64,000 nt of DNA from Burkholderia guangdongensis (GTDB lineage Bacteria; Pseudomonadota; Gammaproteobacteria; Burkholderiales; Burkholderiaceae), in contig NZ_JACBNX010000005.1 of assembly GCF_013403875.1 (NCBI RefSeq), positions 62,001 to 126,000 on the forward strand, written 5' to 3'. A model generated the notes under the pieces. That model was not told where the DNA came from. It saw only the letters and a program-made list of their open reading frames with translations, and made no database searches. The translations under genes and the position numbers were made by a program. Within the stretch, counting starts at the first letter, position 1. Every line of letters starts with the position of its first letter. Below are positions 43,201 through 51,669 of the stretch, in pieces.

Positions 43201-46200
43201 GTTGGCCACCGTTGCAGTGCCTACTGCCGGCTGGGCGATGCTCAGATCCACCGCGTGGCCCCAGCCCCAGACGCGATCGGTGCCGCCGTTGACGTCGACC
43301 GTCACGTTGTTGACGACGTTCGTCAGCGCCAGGTTGCCGTTGATCTGGCCGTCCAGCACGTAGTTGACGATGCCTGTCGTGTTCGCGCCCGTCGTGATGC
43401 CGTCGAACGAGCCATTCGCATGGCCCGTGATCTCCAGCGTCTGGAAGTTGCTGACGGTTGAGAAGTCGCCGGCTCCCATCAGGTGGTCGAACGTCGGCGC
43501 GACGAGCGTGTTTTCGCCGCTCGTGCCGGCCGTGATCGTGTAGGTGTTGCTTGCCGCGGTGTTCGTGTTGCCATACTCGAGCCCGGATTCGCCCAGCGTC
43601 ACGGTGTTGGCGCCGTTGCCGAGCTGGACCGTCAGCTGATCGGCGGGCAGGACGCCCGCCGCATAGCCGGTAAACCCGCTGAGATCGACCGAGTTGGTGC
43701 CGTCGCCCGCGCTGATCGAAATGTTCGAGCCGCCGCTGCTGGCGTTGTTGAGCGTGACGTTGTTGTTTCCGTTGCCGAGGCTTACGGTCAGCGCCGCGTT
43801 GGCAGTCAGGCCGCCGATCGTGATGGTGTTGTCGCCGTCGCCGCCGCCGTCGCTGCCGCCGACGTCGCTCACGCGAGCCGTATGCACCGTGCCCGTCGTC
43901 AGGCTATTTTCGCCGTTGCCGAGCAACGCAACCAGCGTACCCGTCACGTTGCCGATCGTCACCGTGTCATTGCCCGCGCCGCCGGCGATGATCGCGTTGG
44001 TGACAACGTTGCCGACGTCAACGGTGTTGGTGCCATCGCCGGTGCTGATTGCCACCGAGTTCGCATTGCCGACGTCGATGTTGTTGGTGCCGTCGCCGGT
44101 GCCGATTGCCACCGAGTACGTATTGCCGACGTCGATGTTGTTGGTGCCGGTGCCGGTGCCAGTGTTGATCGCCACCACGTTCGCATTGGCGACGTCGATG
44201 GTGTTGTTACCGCCGAGCGTCGTGATGTTGACATTGTGGGCGGTGTGAGCCCAGTCGCCGCCGCCAGACCAGTTGCTCTGCACGCCGACATCGATGGTAT
44301 TGCCGCCCCCGCTAGCGTTGACCGTCACGTCGGTGAACCCACCCTCGAGACCGATCACATTGATCTGGTTGGCGCCCGAGCCGGCATTGACCGTGATCGA
44401 TGCTTCATGCGGGCCATTGTGCGAGCCCAACAGCGCATCGCCCGTATGTTCGGTGATGTTGACGATATTCGCGCCGTTGCCCACGTTGATCGTGGTAGCG
44501 CCGGACGCCGAGACCGGCATGGCCGGAGCCGGACCGGTGGGGACAGCCCCGCCGGAAGTGCCGCCATAGACATCCAGATTCAGCTCGTTCGCGCCGTTGC
44601 CGACGGTCACGGTCGAATCACCGGCCAGTTGGGCCGCCAGCGTCAGGTTGTTGTTGAACGTGGACGCATCGACGGTGCCCAGCAGGCTGCTGTTCGTCGC
44701 GAGGCTCAGGTCGGCCGTGCCGGCGATCTTCAGCGTCGCCAGATCGTTGCTAGCCAACGTGATGTTCGACGCGCTGCCGGTGGTCGTGACATCGACTTCG
44801 GAGATGCCGTTGCCGTTCACGTCGCCCACGATGATGTTGCCGCCGAAGCCGTTCAGTGCGATCGCCTGCGTCGCGTCGGCCGCGACCGCGCCAGCGGAAT
44901 ACTGGAGCGTGACGTCGACGCCGCCCGAAGCGGTGCCGCCGGTGCCGTTCAGCGTCAGGTCGACGTTGTTCTGGATGGCGTCCAGCGTGATGTTGCCCGT
45001 GCTGTTCGTGGACACCACGTGCTGCAGGCCCTGAACGTTCACCAGGCCGAGCGTGACGCCATTACCCTCACCGCTCGTGAACGAATCCACTTCCAGCGTT
45101 TGAACGCCGTCCATGCTGAAGCCGTTGACCGACGGCGTGTAGCCGGTGGCCGTCACTTTCAGCACGTTCAGGTCGCTCGAATTGCCGTGGATGATATCCG
45201 ACGAGTTCAGCGTCGACACGTTGTCCGTGCCGTTTCCGCCGTCACCGACCTGACCCAGGATGGTCATGTCGGCCGCCTGTGCGGCGATGGTGTCGGTCCC
45301 GGTGGTCAGCACCTGCGGCGGCGTCAGCGACGTGTCGTTCACCACGACGTCGACCGCAGCCTGGCCGTTCGCCAGCGACACGACGGCGGTCGTCGGACCG
45401 TCCGTGTGGTTGTTCGCGATCACGCCGAGGTCGATGGTCGCGTTGCCGTTCGCGTCAACGGTCACCTGGCCCGTGGCCGTGCCGCTCGTCAGGCGCGCTG
45501 CATCGATGCCAGTGATGTTGTACGTGAGCACGGTGCCTGCCGCGACGTTGGTCGTGTGCAGCGTGATCAGGTCATCCGAGCCTTCATTCACGCTGCTCGT
45601 TGCCGCCGTCAGCGTATAGGTCGGCACCGGCGTGACGGAAGTGTCATTTACCACGACGTTCACTGCGGCCTGACCGTTGGCTAGCGCCACGTTGGCGGTC
45701 GTCGGGCCGTCCGTGTGGTTGTTCGCGATCACGCCGAGATCGATGGTCGCGTTGCCGTTCGCGTCGACGGTCACCTGGCCGGTGCCCGTGCCGCTCGTCA
45801 GGCGCGTTGCGTCGATGCCGGTGATGTTGTACGTGAGCACGGTGCCTGCCGCGACGTTGGTCGTGTGCAGGGTAATCAGGTCATGCGCGCCTTCGTTCAC
45901 ACTGTCGGTGGCTGCCGTCAGCGTATAGGTCGGCACCGGCACGACCGGCGTGAGCGACGTGTCGTTCACCACGACGTTCACTGCAGCCTGGCCGTTGGCT
46001 AGCGCCACGTTGGCGGTCGTCGGACCGTCCGTGTGGTTGTTCGCGATCACGCCGAGATTGATGGTCGCGTTGCCGTTCGCGTCGACGGTCACCTGGCCCG
46101 TGGCCGTGCCGCTCGTCAGGCGCGCCGCGTCGATGCCGGTGATGTTGTACGTGAGTACGGTGCCTGCCGCGACGTTGGTCGTGTGCAGCGTGATCAGGTC

Positions 46201-47106
46201 ATTCGAACCTTCGTTCACGCTGTCCGTCGTCGCCGTCAGCGTATAGGTCGGCACCGGCGTGACGGACGTATCGTTCACCACGACGTTCACGGCAGCCTTG
46301 CCGTTGGCGAGCGCCACGTTGGCGGTCGTCGGGCCGTCGGTGTGGTTGTTCGCGACCACGCCGAGATCGATGGTTGCATTGCCGTTCGCGTCGACCGTCA
46401 CCTGGCCGGTGCCCGTGCCGCTCGTCAGGCGCGTCGCGTCGATGCCGGTGATGTTGTACGTGAGCACGGTGCCTGCCGCGACGCCAGTCGTGTGCAGGGT
46501 AATCAGGTCATGCGCGCCTTCGTTCACGCTGCTCGTGGCTGCCGTCAGCGTATAGGTCTGGCTGTTGTCGACGCCGATGTTCGACAGCGTCGTCGGCAGA
46601 TTGGTCAGGGCCGTCTGCTCGCTACCCGGGTCCGTCACGGCGCCGAGTGCCGCGCGCGCGTTGTTCGCTGCGATCGTGCCGTTGTAGGCGATCTGAGCCG
46701 ACGTCGACTGGCTGACGCCGGCCGTGAACGCGTCTGCGTAGGCCAGCTTGTCGGCGAGCAGCGTGGCGTCGGCGCCTTGCGCGCCGTTGTAAATGTTCAG
46801 TGCAACCGAGGCGAGCGTGAACTGGCCTTGGGTGATGCCCTGAACGTAGTAGTTGAGGCCGGCGGTATCCGCTTGACGGCCGAACAGCGTTTCATAGATC
46901 GCGTTGACCTGCGCCGCGGTGTTGGAGCCGCCATACAGTGCCTGCGATTCCGCCGAATTCCCGAACGCGTTGATGATCACGTTCAGATTGCCGTTGGCGT
47001 TCGCCAACTGTTGCGCCCAGTAAGCCAGACCCGCGGGGTCAGCCGGCCGCCCGTAGTAGGCGATGTAGGCTTCCTGGATCAGCTCGTTATATTGTGCTGC
47101 AGCCAT
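40255..47106 (-). CDS. Giant DUF4214 / beta-roll secreted protein (S-layer-like or adhesin)
   Basis: 2283 residues. No Sec signal is seen; residues 1-110 are a DUF4214 domain (LIQEAYIAYYGRPADPAGLAYW, IYETLFGRQADTAGLNYYVQG). Residues about 183-600 are four nearly identical units of about 103 residues. The long Asn/Thr/Gly-rich middle contains many VGNGNN and TVGNG(A)N repeats with DTI(Y/N) motifs like Ca-binding beta-rolls. The end (VIDLSRVV, FLGSFDNFVDASFALASAA, VDYNHNGVVDSGDMSIKLIG) resembles a type I secretion C-terminus. Such proteins form S-layers or biofilm adhesins. No type I exporter is encoded in the window. Confidence 0.85.
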   Translation of the reverse strand: MAAAQYNELIQEAYIAYYGRPADPAGLAYWAQQLANANGNLNVIINAFGNSAESQALYGGSNTAAQVNAIYETLFGRQADTAGLNYYVQGITQGQFTLASVALNIYNGAQGADATLLADKLAYADAFTAGVSQSTSAQIAYNGTIAANNARAALGAVTDPGSEQTALTNLPTTLSNIGVDNSQTYTLTAATSSVNEGAHDLITLHTTGVAAGTVLTYNITGIDATRLTSGTGTGQVTVDANGNATIDLGVVANNHTDGPTTANVALANGKAAVNVVVNDTSVTPVPTYTLTATTDSVNEGSNDLITLHTTNVAAGTVLTYNITGIDAARLTSGTATGQVTVDANGNATINLGVIANNHTDGPTTANVALANGQAAVNVVVNDTSLTPVVPVPTYTLTAATDSVNEGAHDLITLHTTNVAAGTVLTYNITGIDATRLTSGTGTGQVTVDANGNATIDLGVIANNHTDGPTTANVALANGQAAVNVVVNDTSVTPVPTYTLTAATSSVNEGSDDLITLHTTNVAAGTVLTYNITGIDAARLTSGTATGQVTVDANGNATIDLGVIANNHTDGPTTAVVSLANGQAAVDVVVNDTSLTPPQVLTTGTDTIAAQAADMTILGQVGDGGNGTDNVSTLNSSDIIHGNSSDLNVLKVTATGYTPSVNGFSMDGVQTLEVDSFTSGEGNGVTLGLVNVQGLQHVVSTNSTGNITLDAIQNNVDLTLNGTGGTASGGVDVTLQYSAGAVAADATQAIALNGFGGNIIVGDVNGNGISEVDVTTTGSASNITLASNDLATLKIAGTADLSLATNSSLLGTVDASTFNNNLTLAAQLAGDSTVTVGNGANELNLDVYGGTSGGAVPTGPAPAMPVSASGATTINVGNGANIVNITEHTGDALLGSHNGPHEASITVNAGSGANQINVIGLEGGFTDVTVNASGGGNTIDVGVQSNWSGGGDWAHTAHNVNITTLGGNNTIDVANANVVAINTGTGTGTNNIDVGNTYSVAIGTGDGTNNIDVGNANSVAISTGDGTNTVDVGNVVTNAIIAGGAGNDTVTIGNVTGTLVALLGNGENSLTTGTVHTARVSDVGGSDGGGDGDNTITIGGLTANAALTVSLGNGNNNVTLNNASSGGSNISISAGDGTNSVDLSGFTGYAAGVLPADQLTVQLGNGANTVTLGESGLEYGNTNTAASNTYTITAGTSGENTLVAPTFDHLMGAGDFSTVSNFQTLEITGHANGSFDGITTGANTTGIVNYVLDGQINGNLALTNVVNNVTVDVNGGTDRVWGWGHAVDLSIAQPAVGTATVANVNFNVGEGTTSTYGSHGANTHVSFENVGTLNLDASYVPVDSDLSGASTVNLRSVIAHDTTTLNISGNANVNISTAYNNNDIAKLSTINASTETGNLTLDLSDANHPAVGGITITTGTGSNDITTGIGAVTIDASASNVDNWFYVESGGGDITVTAGGVADANGVSGSSDYANLWTDVGNINVHMGDGNNSISADAVNGTTSITLGNGNNTVTSTALGGTSITLENGNNTVTSETLNGTTSITLGNGTNTVNANTFNGDDSSGNVTVTAGNGVNVVTTGVNVGSGVHAVNTTDTITLGLDHEVTTWDINGNRSTVVTTGNNGGTDGNDTVHSYSHNSVITTGSGNDTIYVQNDGITEVHAGAGDDTIIIGYGNELTAADILDGGSGNNTVIMESGGISGTGSLGTQDDSLFRHWFGIQNLHLADGHNDLTLGWIAQNDAGLQSVWLSDNGTGATGAGDTLRFNNDFTGSINVHLSNGADTIESSTINPVTYGGPAAVSVYANDSQVTSADILNLNGFNGTNTLFVTATGYAADLTALQGGFENVNVVAGTQGFGTTLSLGADGSIVNGGEALTIDARGLTNLNVPSSAVHDVATDQPINPAGTFTLTDNGNTSITNGLTIFGGAGSNDIELGHTTSVVSIDLTNSTAANTQYHTVSGISFNGSPLIGTLAVDNVVHLGSGASTVTTGNNNSYIAVDGLGMNGDAAAGVGNSNIIVGNGNNIVSVGGALASTNDTVTIGTGNNQIAEHSSGIGSSLTVTSAGESTGMNWIDSSALSNTITLGDSNNFIHTSAGNDLITVGNGNNWIDAGAGGNTITVGNGNNWIDSGDGGSTITVGNGSNVIYSGVGADTINLGVAGPSHAQDTIVYTSNADSSGTALDTINNFTVGRGGDVIDLSRVVAAAEVAAGHALTAQFLGSFDNFVDASFALASAAANQVSVVYDNADHRLIVDYNHNGVVDSGDMSIKLIGTTNLTADNVQFHTPV
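45309..46560 (-). repeat. Four ~309-bp direct repeats within the giant adhesin
   Basis: Each unit encodes about 103 residues running YTLTAAT(D/S)SVNEG, then LTYNITGIDA, VTVDANGNAT, NNHTDGPTTA, VVVNDTS. Three units step by 309 bp and one by 318 because of three extra codons (VVP). High DNA identity between units makes the region prone to copy-number change and to misassembly. Confidence 0.9.
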
Positions 47107-47581
47107 TGAATCTTCTCCTTATAGAGAGTTCGCTCGCGAACCCACACGTGTGTGCGTCGATGGCGTGTGACCGGCCAGGAGGCAATGACCCATGCGACCA
47201 TTCACATGCATTACAACGCTGGCTGCATTCTCTGCGGCCCCTTTAAAGCGATGTGTGATGGCGCGCACAAAATCGCAAATAGTCAGGCGAGTAGGGGACG
47301 CTTGCCAATCGCCCGGTGGGCGGTGCGCGCAGCCGCGTTCGCCGGCGCATGGGCGCATGCGTCGGCAACGCGCGATCGACGCGTGCGAGTGAATGGAAGA
47401 GGGCGTGCAGGGGGCGGTCCGGCGCGCGGGTGATCAGTCGTGCCGGTGGTCGCCCGAATTGGTTGCGCACGCAAGCACACATCGCCTACGCCGTTGCGGT
47501 GCGAGCGAGTTTGCAATCTTGCGATTTCGATGCGTGCGGGAAGCGGCGCGTGAAGGTCACGCGCCGAAGCCGTTCAGCCGT
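47107..47581. other. Long upstream region of the giant adhesin
   Basis: About 475 nt between the adhesin start and the 3' end of the Crp/Fnr gene (both minus strand). No gene is credible on either strand. It contains a CRP-like site at 47254-47269 and GAGAAGAT shortly before the adhesin ATG as the ribosome site. The length suggests a regulated promoter and leader. Confidence 0.6.
47254..47269. promoter_or_regulatory. CRP-like site upstream of the giant adhesin
   Basis: TGTGA-TGGCGC-GCACA matches the CRP consensus TGTGA-N6-TCACA at 9 of 10 positions. It lies 148 nt ahead of the adhesin start. Both nearby Crp-type proteins have the recognition-helix residues that read TGTGA. Function is inferred. 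Confidence 0.5.
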
Positions 47582-48256
47582 TCAGTTGAGCGTGCTGCGT
47601 AGCGTGGCGGGATCGCGCACGAAGATGCAGCGTCCTTCCTTCATGATGATGCCGCGGCGCTGCAGTGTGGCCAGTTCGCGAGACACCGTTTCGCGGCTCA
47701 CCCGCGCGCGCGCGGCGATCAGCGACTGGTTCGGCAACTTCAGCGCAACCGTGCAGTCACCACCGTTGTCGTCCAGTGCGTCGGCAATGATCGCCGAGAT
47801 GCGGGACGCCGCGCGCTGCACGCCCTGATCCGATGTGCTGCGCACGAGGTGCGTCAGTTTTTCCGCGAGCCGCAGGTTGATCGCGCGCATCACCTCCGGA
47901 TCGGCGAACACCTGCCGTGCATGCTCGCGCGACAGCAACGCGACGACGCATCGGTCGGTTGCAAGAATGTGAACGGGAGACGGCGTGTTCGTGATGATCG
48001 GCGCTTCGCCCGCGCACGTGCCCGCGTCGGCGGTGCCGACCTGGATTTCGCGTCCGTCAGGCGAGATCGAGCATGCGCGGAGCTGGCCCGACAGCACCAG
48101 CATCAGTGGCGACTGCATGTCGCCCTGCATGCACACGATCGCACCGGGTTCGTAGGTTTTGACGCGAGCGAATCGTTCCACGATGTCCAGTGTGCGTGGT
48201 TCGCTCGATTGAAAGATCGATAATTTTCCCAGCCGTGCCCGCAATTCCTGCCGCAT
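47582..48256 (-). CDS. Crp/Fnr-family transcription regulator
   Basis: A 224-residue protein with a cyclic-nucleotide-binding-type beta roll (residues about 15-130) and a winged HTH, in which NQSLIAARARVSRETVSRELATLQRRG carries the R-E-T-V-x-R recognition pattern of CRP. The sensory pocket lacks the GEL...RSA signature of cAMP-binding members (it reads CAGEAPIITNTPSPVHIL), and no N-terminal cysteine cluster of FNR is seen. Its ligand is therefore unclear. It is positioned directly upstream of the giant adhesin, a likely target. Confidence 0.88.
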   Translation of the reverse strand: MRQELRARLGKLSIFQSSEPRTLDIVERFARVKTYEPGAIVCMQGDMQSPLMLVLSGQLRACSISPDGREIQVGTADAGTCAGEAPIITNTPSPVHILATDRCVVALLSREHARQVFADPEVMRAINLRLAEKLTHLVRSTSDQGVQRAASRISAIIADALDDNGGDCTVALKLPNQSLIAARARVSRETVSRELATLQRRGIIMKEGRCIFVRDPATLRSTLN

Positions 48257-48729
48257 TTTTTAACACCTGGTCTGATGCAATTGGTCTGACGGCGAAAATT
48301 TGATGGCAGCCCCGGCCATTCCCTCTGATGAAAGATGTTCTCGCCCAACTATTCTCGTCTCGTTTGAAAACGGACGTTTCTTTTTTAAAGAGGCGCTGAG
48401 AGCTTATCTTGAAATTCGGGCGTTCGTCAAATACTGTCAAATATTACAGTCGCGGCTGCGCTTTAAAGAAAACGTTTGCGATCGCGCTCACGTGGCAAAC
48501 ATGTGAATTAAAGCTGCCTCTTTTTCCCCCGCAAACGATTTGCAATGCGCTCGATTCCCACGCATAAAAAAATCGGCAGATGGTACCTCCGGCAAGGCTG
48601 GCGGCGGGACGGGAGGGTGAATGTGATTTTGTCTCCGGCATTTTTTACGGTGTCCGGCGGCCCGCCGACCGCCTGGACGGTTTAAACGCCTGAGTCTATC
48701 CGTGAACCGCGCGACGATTTGAAAAAAGG
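48257..48729. other. Intergenic region upstream of the first Crp/Fnr gene
   Basis: About 470 nt, AT-richer than the flanks, without a credible gene. It contains ACTGT-N8-ACAGT at 48433-48450, a possible regulator site, and two copies of GCATTTTTTA(A)C (48253-48264 at the crp start, 48638-48648) that also occur at 52577-52588. Confidence 0.5.
48433..48450. promoter_or_regulatory. Candidate dyad operator upstream of the Crp/Fnr gene
   Basis: ACTGTCAAATATTACAGT, 5-bp arms around an AT-rich 8-nt centre, about 180 nt ahead of the gene start. The spacing resembles Crp/Fnr-type sites (TGT-N8-ACA). Weak evidence by itself. Confidence 0.3.
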
Positions 48730-50427
48730 CTAAATACCGCCGTTATTCCGGGATTTCGGCTCGCATTCACCGACCGTCTGCCGTGCGTACCGGTCGTTGA
48801 AGCGGACGATGTCGTCCTCGCCCAGATAATCGCCGCACTGGACTTCGATCAGCTCGAGCGGTAGCCGCCCGACGTTTTCGAGCCGGTGCTTGATGCCGAC
48901 CGGCACGTACGTCGACTGGTTCTCCGTCAGCAGGAACGTCTCGTCGCCGCGCGTGACCTGTGCGGTGCCGCGCACGACGATCCAGTGCTCGGCGCGGTGA
49001 TAGTGGAGCTGCAGCGACAGCGCGGCGCCGGGCGCGACGACGATCCGCTTCACCTGAAAGCGTGAGCCGCGATCGATCGAATCGTAGTAGCCCCACGGCC
49101 GGAACACCTTGCGATGGTGCGTGCGCTCGCTGCGTTCGCGCTCCTGCATTCGCGCGACGAGCGCCTTCACCTGCTGCGCGTGTTCCTTGTGCGCGACGAG
49201 CACCGCGTCGGCGGTCTCGACGACGACCAGATCGTTCGTGCCGACGCATGCGACGAGGCGTCCTTCCGAATGCACGTACATGCCCGACGCATTCTCGAGC
49301 AGCGTGTCGCCGCGCGTGACGTTGCCCTGCGCATCCTTCGGCATCGCGTCCCACACGGCATCCCACGAGCCGACGTCGGACCAGCCGGCGTCGAGCGGCA
49401 CCACCGCCCCGGACAGCCCGCCTTCCGCGAGCCGCTCGATCACCGCGTAGTCGATCGAATCCGACGGGCAGCAGGCGAACGTGTCCGCCGCGACGTTCCA
49501 GATGTCCTGGTCCGCGTGATAGTTGTCGAGCGCGGCGCGGCACGCGCGGCCGATGTCGGCGCGCAGCGTGTCGATCGCGCGCAGCCAGACCGACGCGCGC
49601 ATCACGAAGATCCCGCTGTTCCACCAGTGCCGCTGGCCGTTCAGGAACGCGTTCGCGGTCGCGCGATCGGGCTTCTCGACGAAGCGCGCAACCGTGCGCG
49701 CGCCCGATGCGCGTTCGCTGTCGATCGGCTCGCCGATCTCGATGTAGCCGTATCCGCATTCGGCGCGCGTCGCAACGACGCCGAGCGTCACCACGTGGCC
49801 CGCGTGCGCGAGGCGCGCGGCGGCGGCGATCGCGCGCTCGAACGCGAGCGTGTCGCTAATCGCGTGATCGGCGGGCGTGATCACGAGCACCGGGTCGCGG
49901 CCGTCGGCGCTCGCCGCGAGCGCGGCGAGCGTCAGCGCCGGCGCGGTGTTGCGGCTGACCGGCTCGACGATGATCTGCCACTTGCGCGCGCTGGCCTTCG
50001 ATTGCTCGGCGGCCAGATACTGATGGCCGGCCGCACAGACCATCAGCCCGCGATTCGCCGCGTTCGTTGTATTCGCTGTATTCGCTGTATTCGCCGCGTT
50101 CGTTCCGGCGCGGTCGAGGCGCGTGACCGCCTGCTCGAGCAGCGAGCGCTCGCCGAGCAACCCGAGCAACTGCTTCGGATACGCTTCGCGCGACAGCGGC
50201 CAGAGCCGCGTGCCCGAACCGCCCGCGAGCACGACGGGCAGGATGTCGGGCGCAACGTCGGGTGCGGCGTCGGGCGTCGCGGCGAGTGCCATGTCGGGCA
50301 TCGCGTCGGGCGTCGCGTCGAGTACCACGTCGGGTGCCCAATCGGGCATCGCGGAGATCCCGGCCGCGATGCGGCCGTCGAGGATGCGGGGGAGATGGTC
50401 GGCGTGGCCCACGGTGGTGTCCATCAT
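48730..50427 (-). CDS. manC: Mannose-1-phosphate guanylyltransferase / mannose-6-phosphate isomerase (ManC/WcaJ-type bifunctional)
   Basis: Makes GDP-mannose for polysaccharide synthesis. The nucleotidyltransferase signature LAGGSGTRLWPLSREAYPKQ starts at residue 68, with VEPVSRNTAPAL, VITPADHAI, VEKP and WNSGIFVM further on. The C-terminal cupin isomerase domain has FRPWGYYDSID, LSLQLHYHRAEHWIVVRGTA and VQCGDYLGEDDIVRF. At 565 residues it is about 85 longer than usual, due to a 60-residue Pro/Asp-rich N-terminal extension and an Asn/Ala/Thr insert coded by a 9-bp repeat. The start at 50427 overlaps the upstream stop by 4 nt; 50451 is possible. Confidence 0.92.
   Translation of the reverse strand: MMDTTVGHADHLPRILDGRIAAGISAMPDWAPDVVLDATPDAMPDMALAATPDAAPDVAPDILPVVLAGGSGTRLWPLSREAYPKQLLGLLGERSLLEQAVTRLDRAGTNAANTANTANTTNAANRGLMVCAAGHQYLAAEQSKASARKWQIIVEPVSRNTAPALTLAALAASADGRDPVLVITPADHAISDTLAFERAIAAAARLAHAGHVVTLGVVATRAECGYGYIEIGEPIDSERASGARTVARFVEKPDRATANAFLNGQRHWWNSGIFVMRASVWLRAIDTLRADIGRACRAALDNYHADQDIWNVAADTFACCPSDSIDYAVIERLAEGGLSGAVVPLDAGWSDVGSWDAVWDAMPKDAQGNVTRGDTLLENASGMYVHSEGRLVACVGTNDLVVVETADAVLVAHKEHAQQVKALVARMQERERSERTHHRKVFRPWGYYDSIDRGSRFQVKRIVVAPGAALSLQLHYHRAEHWIVVRGTAQVTRGDETFLLTENQSTYVPVGIKHRLENVGRLPLELIEVQCGDYLGEDDIVRFNDRYARQTVGECEPKSRNNGGI
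50053..50106 (-). repeat. 9-bp tandem repeat within manC
   Basis: Six units of the form (A/G)TTCG(C/T)(T/C)G(T/C), including two identical ATTCGCTGT copies at 50071-50079 and 50080-50088. They encode the TNAANTANTANTTNAAN insert. The period of three codons means gain or loss keeps the frame. Confidence 0.85.
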
Positions 50428-51638
50428 TGATGTTTGGTGATCGGGTCGCATTGCGTCTGCGGCCCGGTTCTCGGCCGCGCGGCGGGTTGTGGTGCGGCGT
50501 GCGGCGCACGCGCGCCGGAACGCTGCCCGGCGGCGACTTCGCGGTAGATACGCTCGTACGCGGCAGCCGTCCGGTCGGCGGTGAAGTTCACGTCGAAGCG
50601 TGCGGCCGCGCCGCGCCCGAGGCGCTGGCGCAGGATCGGGCTCTTCCACAGCTCGCGCATCGCGTCGGCGAGCGCGTGCGCGTCGCCCGGCGGCACGACG
50701 AGGCCGGTCTCGCGGTGCGCGTTGATGTGGCTCGTGCCGGTGCCGATCTCGCAGCTGATCATCGGCTTGCCCATCATCGCGGCTTCGAGCAGCGAGATGC
50801 CGAACGCTTCCGCGCGGTTCGTCGACGGCAGGATCACCGCGGTGCTCAGTTCGAGCAGCGCCATCTTGTCGACTTCGGACACCTGACCGACGAACGTGAC
50901 GTTGGTCGCGCCGAACCGGGCGGCGAGCGCGCGGATCTCGCCCGCGAGCGGGCCGTCGCCGGCGACGACGAGCGGATAGGCGGTGCGCGCGGCCGCTTCG
51001 ATCAGCGTCGGCAGGCCCTTGTAGTAGCGGAACACGCCGACGAACAGGAAGAACGGGCCGCCGATGCGCTCGGACCACCGGACCTTCAGGTCGTCGTCAG
51101 GCGTCGGATAGATTGCGCGGTCGATGCCGAGCGGCACGACGCTGACTTTCCGGTAATGCTTGCGCAGCACCGGGCTCGTCGCCGCGTACTGCGGCGACGT
51201 CGCGACGATCCGGTCGACGCTGTGCAGGAACCGTTGCATCAGCGGGCGATAAAGCGTGAACAGCCAGCGCTGCCGCTGGATATCCGCGTGATACGTGACG
51301 ACGGTCGGCTTGTGCAGGTGCGTGACGAGATGCGCGATGTCCGCCATCGGCCACGGGAAGTGCAGATGGATCACGTCCGCCTGCTCGCCGAGCTCGCGAA
51401 AGCGCCGCAGCACGCGCGACGACAGCTCGACCGACGCGATCCGGAAGTTGTTCGACGAACGCTCGACGACGTGATCGGGCAACTGGATCGACGCCGGCCC
51501 GTCCGTTTGCCGCGTCAGTGTCAGCACCGTGTTGTCGACTCCGAGCTTCGCGCCGGCACGGCACAAGTGGTAGATCGACTGCTCCGCCCCGCCGATCGTG
51601 TCGGGGAAATAGGTGCGGTAAAAATGGAGAATGCGCAT
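50424..51638 (-). CDS. Glycosyltransferase family 4
   Basis: A 404-residue GT-B enzyme. The N-terminus, RILHFYRTYFPDTIGGAEQSIYHLCRAGAKLG, has the acceptor-side glycine-rich loop. VIHLHFPWPMADIAHLV and VVTYHADIQRQRW follow. The donor domain has FLFVGVFRYYKGLPTLIEAA and the E-x7-E segment NRAEAFGISLLEAAMMGKPMI. It overlaps manC by 4 nt, so mannose or a GDP-mannose-derived sugar is a reasonable donor guess. A basic, Pro/Ala-rich tail follows the catalytic domain. Confidence 0.9.
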   Translation of the reverse strand: MRILHFYRTYFPDTIGGAEQSIYHLCRAGAKLGVDNTVLTLTRQTDGPASIQLPDHVVERSSNNFRIASVELSSRVLRRFRELGEQADVIHLHFPWPMADIAHLVTHLHKPTVVTYHADIQRQRWLFTLYRPLMQRFLHSVDRIVATSPQYAATSPVLRKHYRKVSVVPLGIDRAIYPTPDDDLKVRWSERIGGPFFLFVGVFRYYKGLPTLIEAAARTAYPLVVAGDGPLAGEIRALAARFGATNVTFVGQVSEVDKMALLELSTAVILPSTNRAEAFGISLLEAAMMGKPMISCEIGTGTSHINAHRETGLVVPPGDAHALADAMRELWKSPILRQRLGRGAAARFDVNFTADRTAAAYERIYREVAAGQRSGARAPHAAPQPAARPRTGPQTQCDPITKHQ

Positions 51639-51669
51639 GACTCGATATCCGGGCGGCGGTGGATCGGAT

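Noticed and set aside
40255..47106. CRISPR-like periodicity in the giant gene
   Set aside because: Repeats are coding, long and contiguous, with no short identical repeats separated by unique spacers.
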